DNA from: Argentina anserina
Lineage: Eukaryota; Streptophyta; Magnoliopsida; Rosales; Rosaceae
Length of the DNA: 64,000 nucleotides
Direction: 5' to 3'
NCBI RefSeq assembly: GCF_933775445.1
Contig: NC_065877.1
Location: 8,928,001 to 8,992,000, forward strand
Shown here: piece after piece, positions 61,636 through 64,000 of the stretch
Position numbering within the stretch: the first letter of the stretch is position 1
How the letters are laid out: each line of letters starts with the position of its first letter
Translations under genes and position numbers: made by a program
The notes under the pieces: model-generated
Told to the model about the DNA's origin: nothing
Seen by the model: the letters and a program-made list of their open reading frames with translations, nothing else
The model's database searches: none

Positions 61636-64000
61636 TCATGTGGTACTCCAGTGCAACTCGACGTGTAAAACACCATTTTTGGAGTTGATCAAGTTGTACT
61701 GGCCTCTGATGCGTCCATTGTATACAACATCACTGAAATTGATGTCAATGTACCCCAGCAGTTCCTAGATAGAGATGGATGATATTCAGGTGCATGGATT
61801 TGAATCAAACATAAAACTAAATGACATTATGGTATATGAATTTACCTTTCTTCTGAAACGATAGGCGAAGAGGTTTCTTTTCTTACTCTTTACTTCAAAA
61901 CGGATCTTCTCCTTCAGAGTTGCCTCTTCTACCACAAACTGAAATTCTTCATTCCAATATGGCCGATGGGTTTTCTTTATCATCTACACAAAGTTTACAC
62001 GCATTAACTCATGAGATGAACAAAACCGAATGTGTAATACATACATTACAGTAAATCAGATAGAAATGTGTTTTTTTTTTCTCTCAGATTATGCAGATAA
62101 ATAGGAAAGCACAGAAAACACTCAAAACAGTCACCAAAGAGAGTGCATGATGTGTTTCTATGCTCATTAACTATATCTTCACCTTGGTTTTCCTCTTTTC
62201 TCCTGAAAATCGAACCAGTACGTAAGGATTAGGGTTCTCATAAAGCTTGCTCTCGAGTTCTTCTGCTCCTTGAACTGTAACCAAAAGCAGACCAGCTGCA
62301 TCTAATTGTGAAGACATGTCAAATGACATGAATCGCTTTCGGCTCTTAATTCCAAGCTTCTTCCTATCTACCATTCGATCTCCATTCGAAGGTCCACTGT
62401 TATGTCTTCCACTACCGCTCTCTTCTATAAAAGGACTATATGTCAACTGCACCACAAGTTGGCCTCTTCTTTTCTTGTTTTGAGGATCATAAGGGTTTGT
62501 GTTCTTCACCAAATCAAGTGTAAATTCTTGTGTATTATCTGGGCTTAGCGACTTCAATGGAAGGATTTGCAATCCGATAGAATCATGTGCCCCAATCTGA
62601 TAAAGCAGGCGTGATATAACTGTAAATTTGCTATAAGCTAGCGCAGCAAGGTATTATACCATGCAATCTAGCATAACAAACCGAATACAACTAGTATAAC
62701 ATACAGTAGGGTCACCTCTGATAATTTTTTTAGGTAACCAAGGCCAAGAATTTTGTAAAGATCATGTTGGTTTGAAAGTTTTCATATGTGGGGAAATTTA
62801 CTCCATAATTGACTTTTTGGTTAACCGAAAAATGAACATCATTGCCAAAATGCTAACAATAGACTTAAAACTCGGTTAAAAAAATGATCACTCAAAAATA
62901 TGTATGTCGTCTTATATTGCACCAAAGGTCTAACAGGACAACAGTTTGATGTATTTATTGCATAGCAAACCTGATCCCAGTCGAAGACATGAAACTGAAT
63001 GAATTGGGACTCCGGATCTTTAACTGTAAGCTTGAAATCCTCATTCCACTCAGGGTTCAAATTTCTCATTTTGATGCTAGTTTTCTTGGGTGGAAGCCTG
63101 TCCCCGGTTAGTTCGATTTTAACATAAGGATCAGATGTTCCAATGATGTCCATCTTCAAGAGTTTCTTGGCTCTTAAAACCTTGACATCCAATATGCCTA
63201 CAGGCTTCTTTATAGTTCCTGATCTGGGGAAATAACATATCATATGAGCAGACACATCTATGTATTCTGGAAACTGGTTAGTGTCATTATTTAGATTTAC
63301 TGTACTTTCAGGTAAACTTACAATGAATCCTGAAGAATTGGTATGTTCAAAGTTTGGGGCCATAAATAAAGGCTAGCAACTTGTTTTCTTATATAGTCCT
63401 GCTTACCACCAAAAACAGAAGAAGATAAATATGAATTGCATCATACCGGACTCTTGACGATAAACATGCAAATAAAATTTAATCTTTCTGAAGAAAATGG
63501 TAGAATGAGAAATTTCACTTTCTATTGAAAAAAAAAACCAAAAACTTTGATGAATATACAATACAATACTCGCCTACTGAATTCTCAAATTCCAATAAAA
63601 GCATTGAAGCTTTACAAATTAGCTACACATGGTAATTGATTTAATTCTTATGGCTTCCACAGAACATAAAGTAGTTTCGAGTGCAGTTTATAATGTGTAA
63701 CCACTTTGAATGTTGTTATCTACTTCTCTTTCACTCAAAAATAACAGCATTAAGCTTGAAAAACAAGTTAAACAACTCCAACTTACAGAATACAGGGAGA
63801 GAAAAAGAGTGACCTGAACAAATTGATAAAATCCGGGGACTGCCATAACATCCGCTCCCAGTACTCTGAGTCCAAAGTCCACATATGGCTGCATGGACAT
63901 ATATGACATATCTGCTCCCATAAGAACATACACTCACACGAAGTGTTATATATTACTGTGTGTAAATTTGTGTCAATTTACCTTGTCTATCAAAGTCAAT
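61636..64000 (-). CDS. Plant synaptotagmin (SMP-C2A-C2B), 3' part only
   Basis: Minus-strand exons: 64000-63982 (partial), 63888-63814, 63398-63322, 63223-62971, 62596-62183, 61983-61846, 61764-61636; all phases agree. The 5' part lies beyond the window. The end of the SMP lipid-transfer domain is visible (PYVDFGLRVLGADVM, then RKQVASLYLWPQTLNIPI). C2A has KMDIIGTSDPYVKI, NLNPEWNEDF and VFDWDQ, keeping acidic loop residues for Ca2+. A 40-residue basic linker (RKKLGIKSRKRF) leads to C2B (NPNPYVLVRF, RPYWNEEFQF, FEVKSKKR), which lacks the loop aspartates, then LHVELHWSTT at the stop. Closest to the SYT1-SYT3 group, which tethers ER to plasma membrane and aids membrane repair under stress. Which SYT is not decided. 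Confidence 0.93.

Overview
This is a 64-kb piece of nuclear plant DNA, almost certainly from a eudicot. Genes have spliced exons with GT-AG introns and plant-specific families (NPH3-type BTB protein, LOG cytokinin enzyme, chloroplast cp29 RNA-binding protein, plant synaptotagmin). The spacers are AT-rich and full of Copia, Gypsy, PIF/Harbinger, hAT, Mutator-like and Stowaway elements. The repeat style would fit Rosaceae, but that is an impression, not a demonstration.

Layout. 0-34.7 kb is a gene-poor transposon graveyard holding broken gene copies: a 5' fragment of an NPH3-type gene (0.64-1.9 kb) related to the fuller copy at 35 kb, a frameshifted membrane-protein gene (4.0-5.0 kb), a ~0.9-kb retroposon with target-site duplication (TSD) and poly(A) tail (5.1-6.0 kb), a complete but dead PIF/Harbinger element (6.08-9.54 kb), an LEA-2-like pseudogene (10.8-11.3 kb), and a two-pore K+ channel pseudogene split by a 5.6-kb Copia element (12.2-18.7 kb). 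From 20 to 31 kb come long-terminal-repeat (LTR) fragments of one non-autonomous retroelement family, long degenerate tandem repeats, and an unassigned gene-like exon (26 kb). A long-TIR Mutator-like MITE ends at 34,732, close upstream of the NPH3-type gene.

35-64 kb holds the recognisable genes: the NPH3-type gene (+, 35.1-38.0 kb), a seven-exon LOG gene (-, 39.8-43.2 kb), a long spacer with MITEs and a gag-bearing Gypsy remnant (43.4-59.5 kb), a four-exon cp29 gene (-, 59.5-61.1 kb), and the 3' part of a synaptotagmin gene (-, 61.6-64 kb, running off the window). The LOG, cp29 and synaptotagmin reading frames join at every splice site I checked. The NPH3-type gene does not: the donor after its second exon has lost GT.

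The genes act separately (blue-light/auxin-type BTB scaffold, cytokinin activation, plastid RNA binding, ER-plasma membrane contact) and show no sign of forming a pathway. I found no CRISPR array, operon or defence system and do not claim a new system. The most informative observations are the truncated NPH3 duplicate plus the donor lesion in the main copy, the K+-channel gene split by Copia with an exact TSD, the mismatch between young Copia LTRs and heavily decayed coding, the TSD-flanked 0.9-kb retroposon, and the nested hAT element carrying a 67-unit GA repeat.
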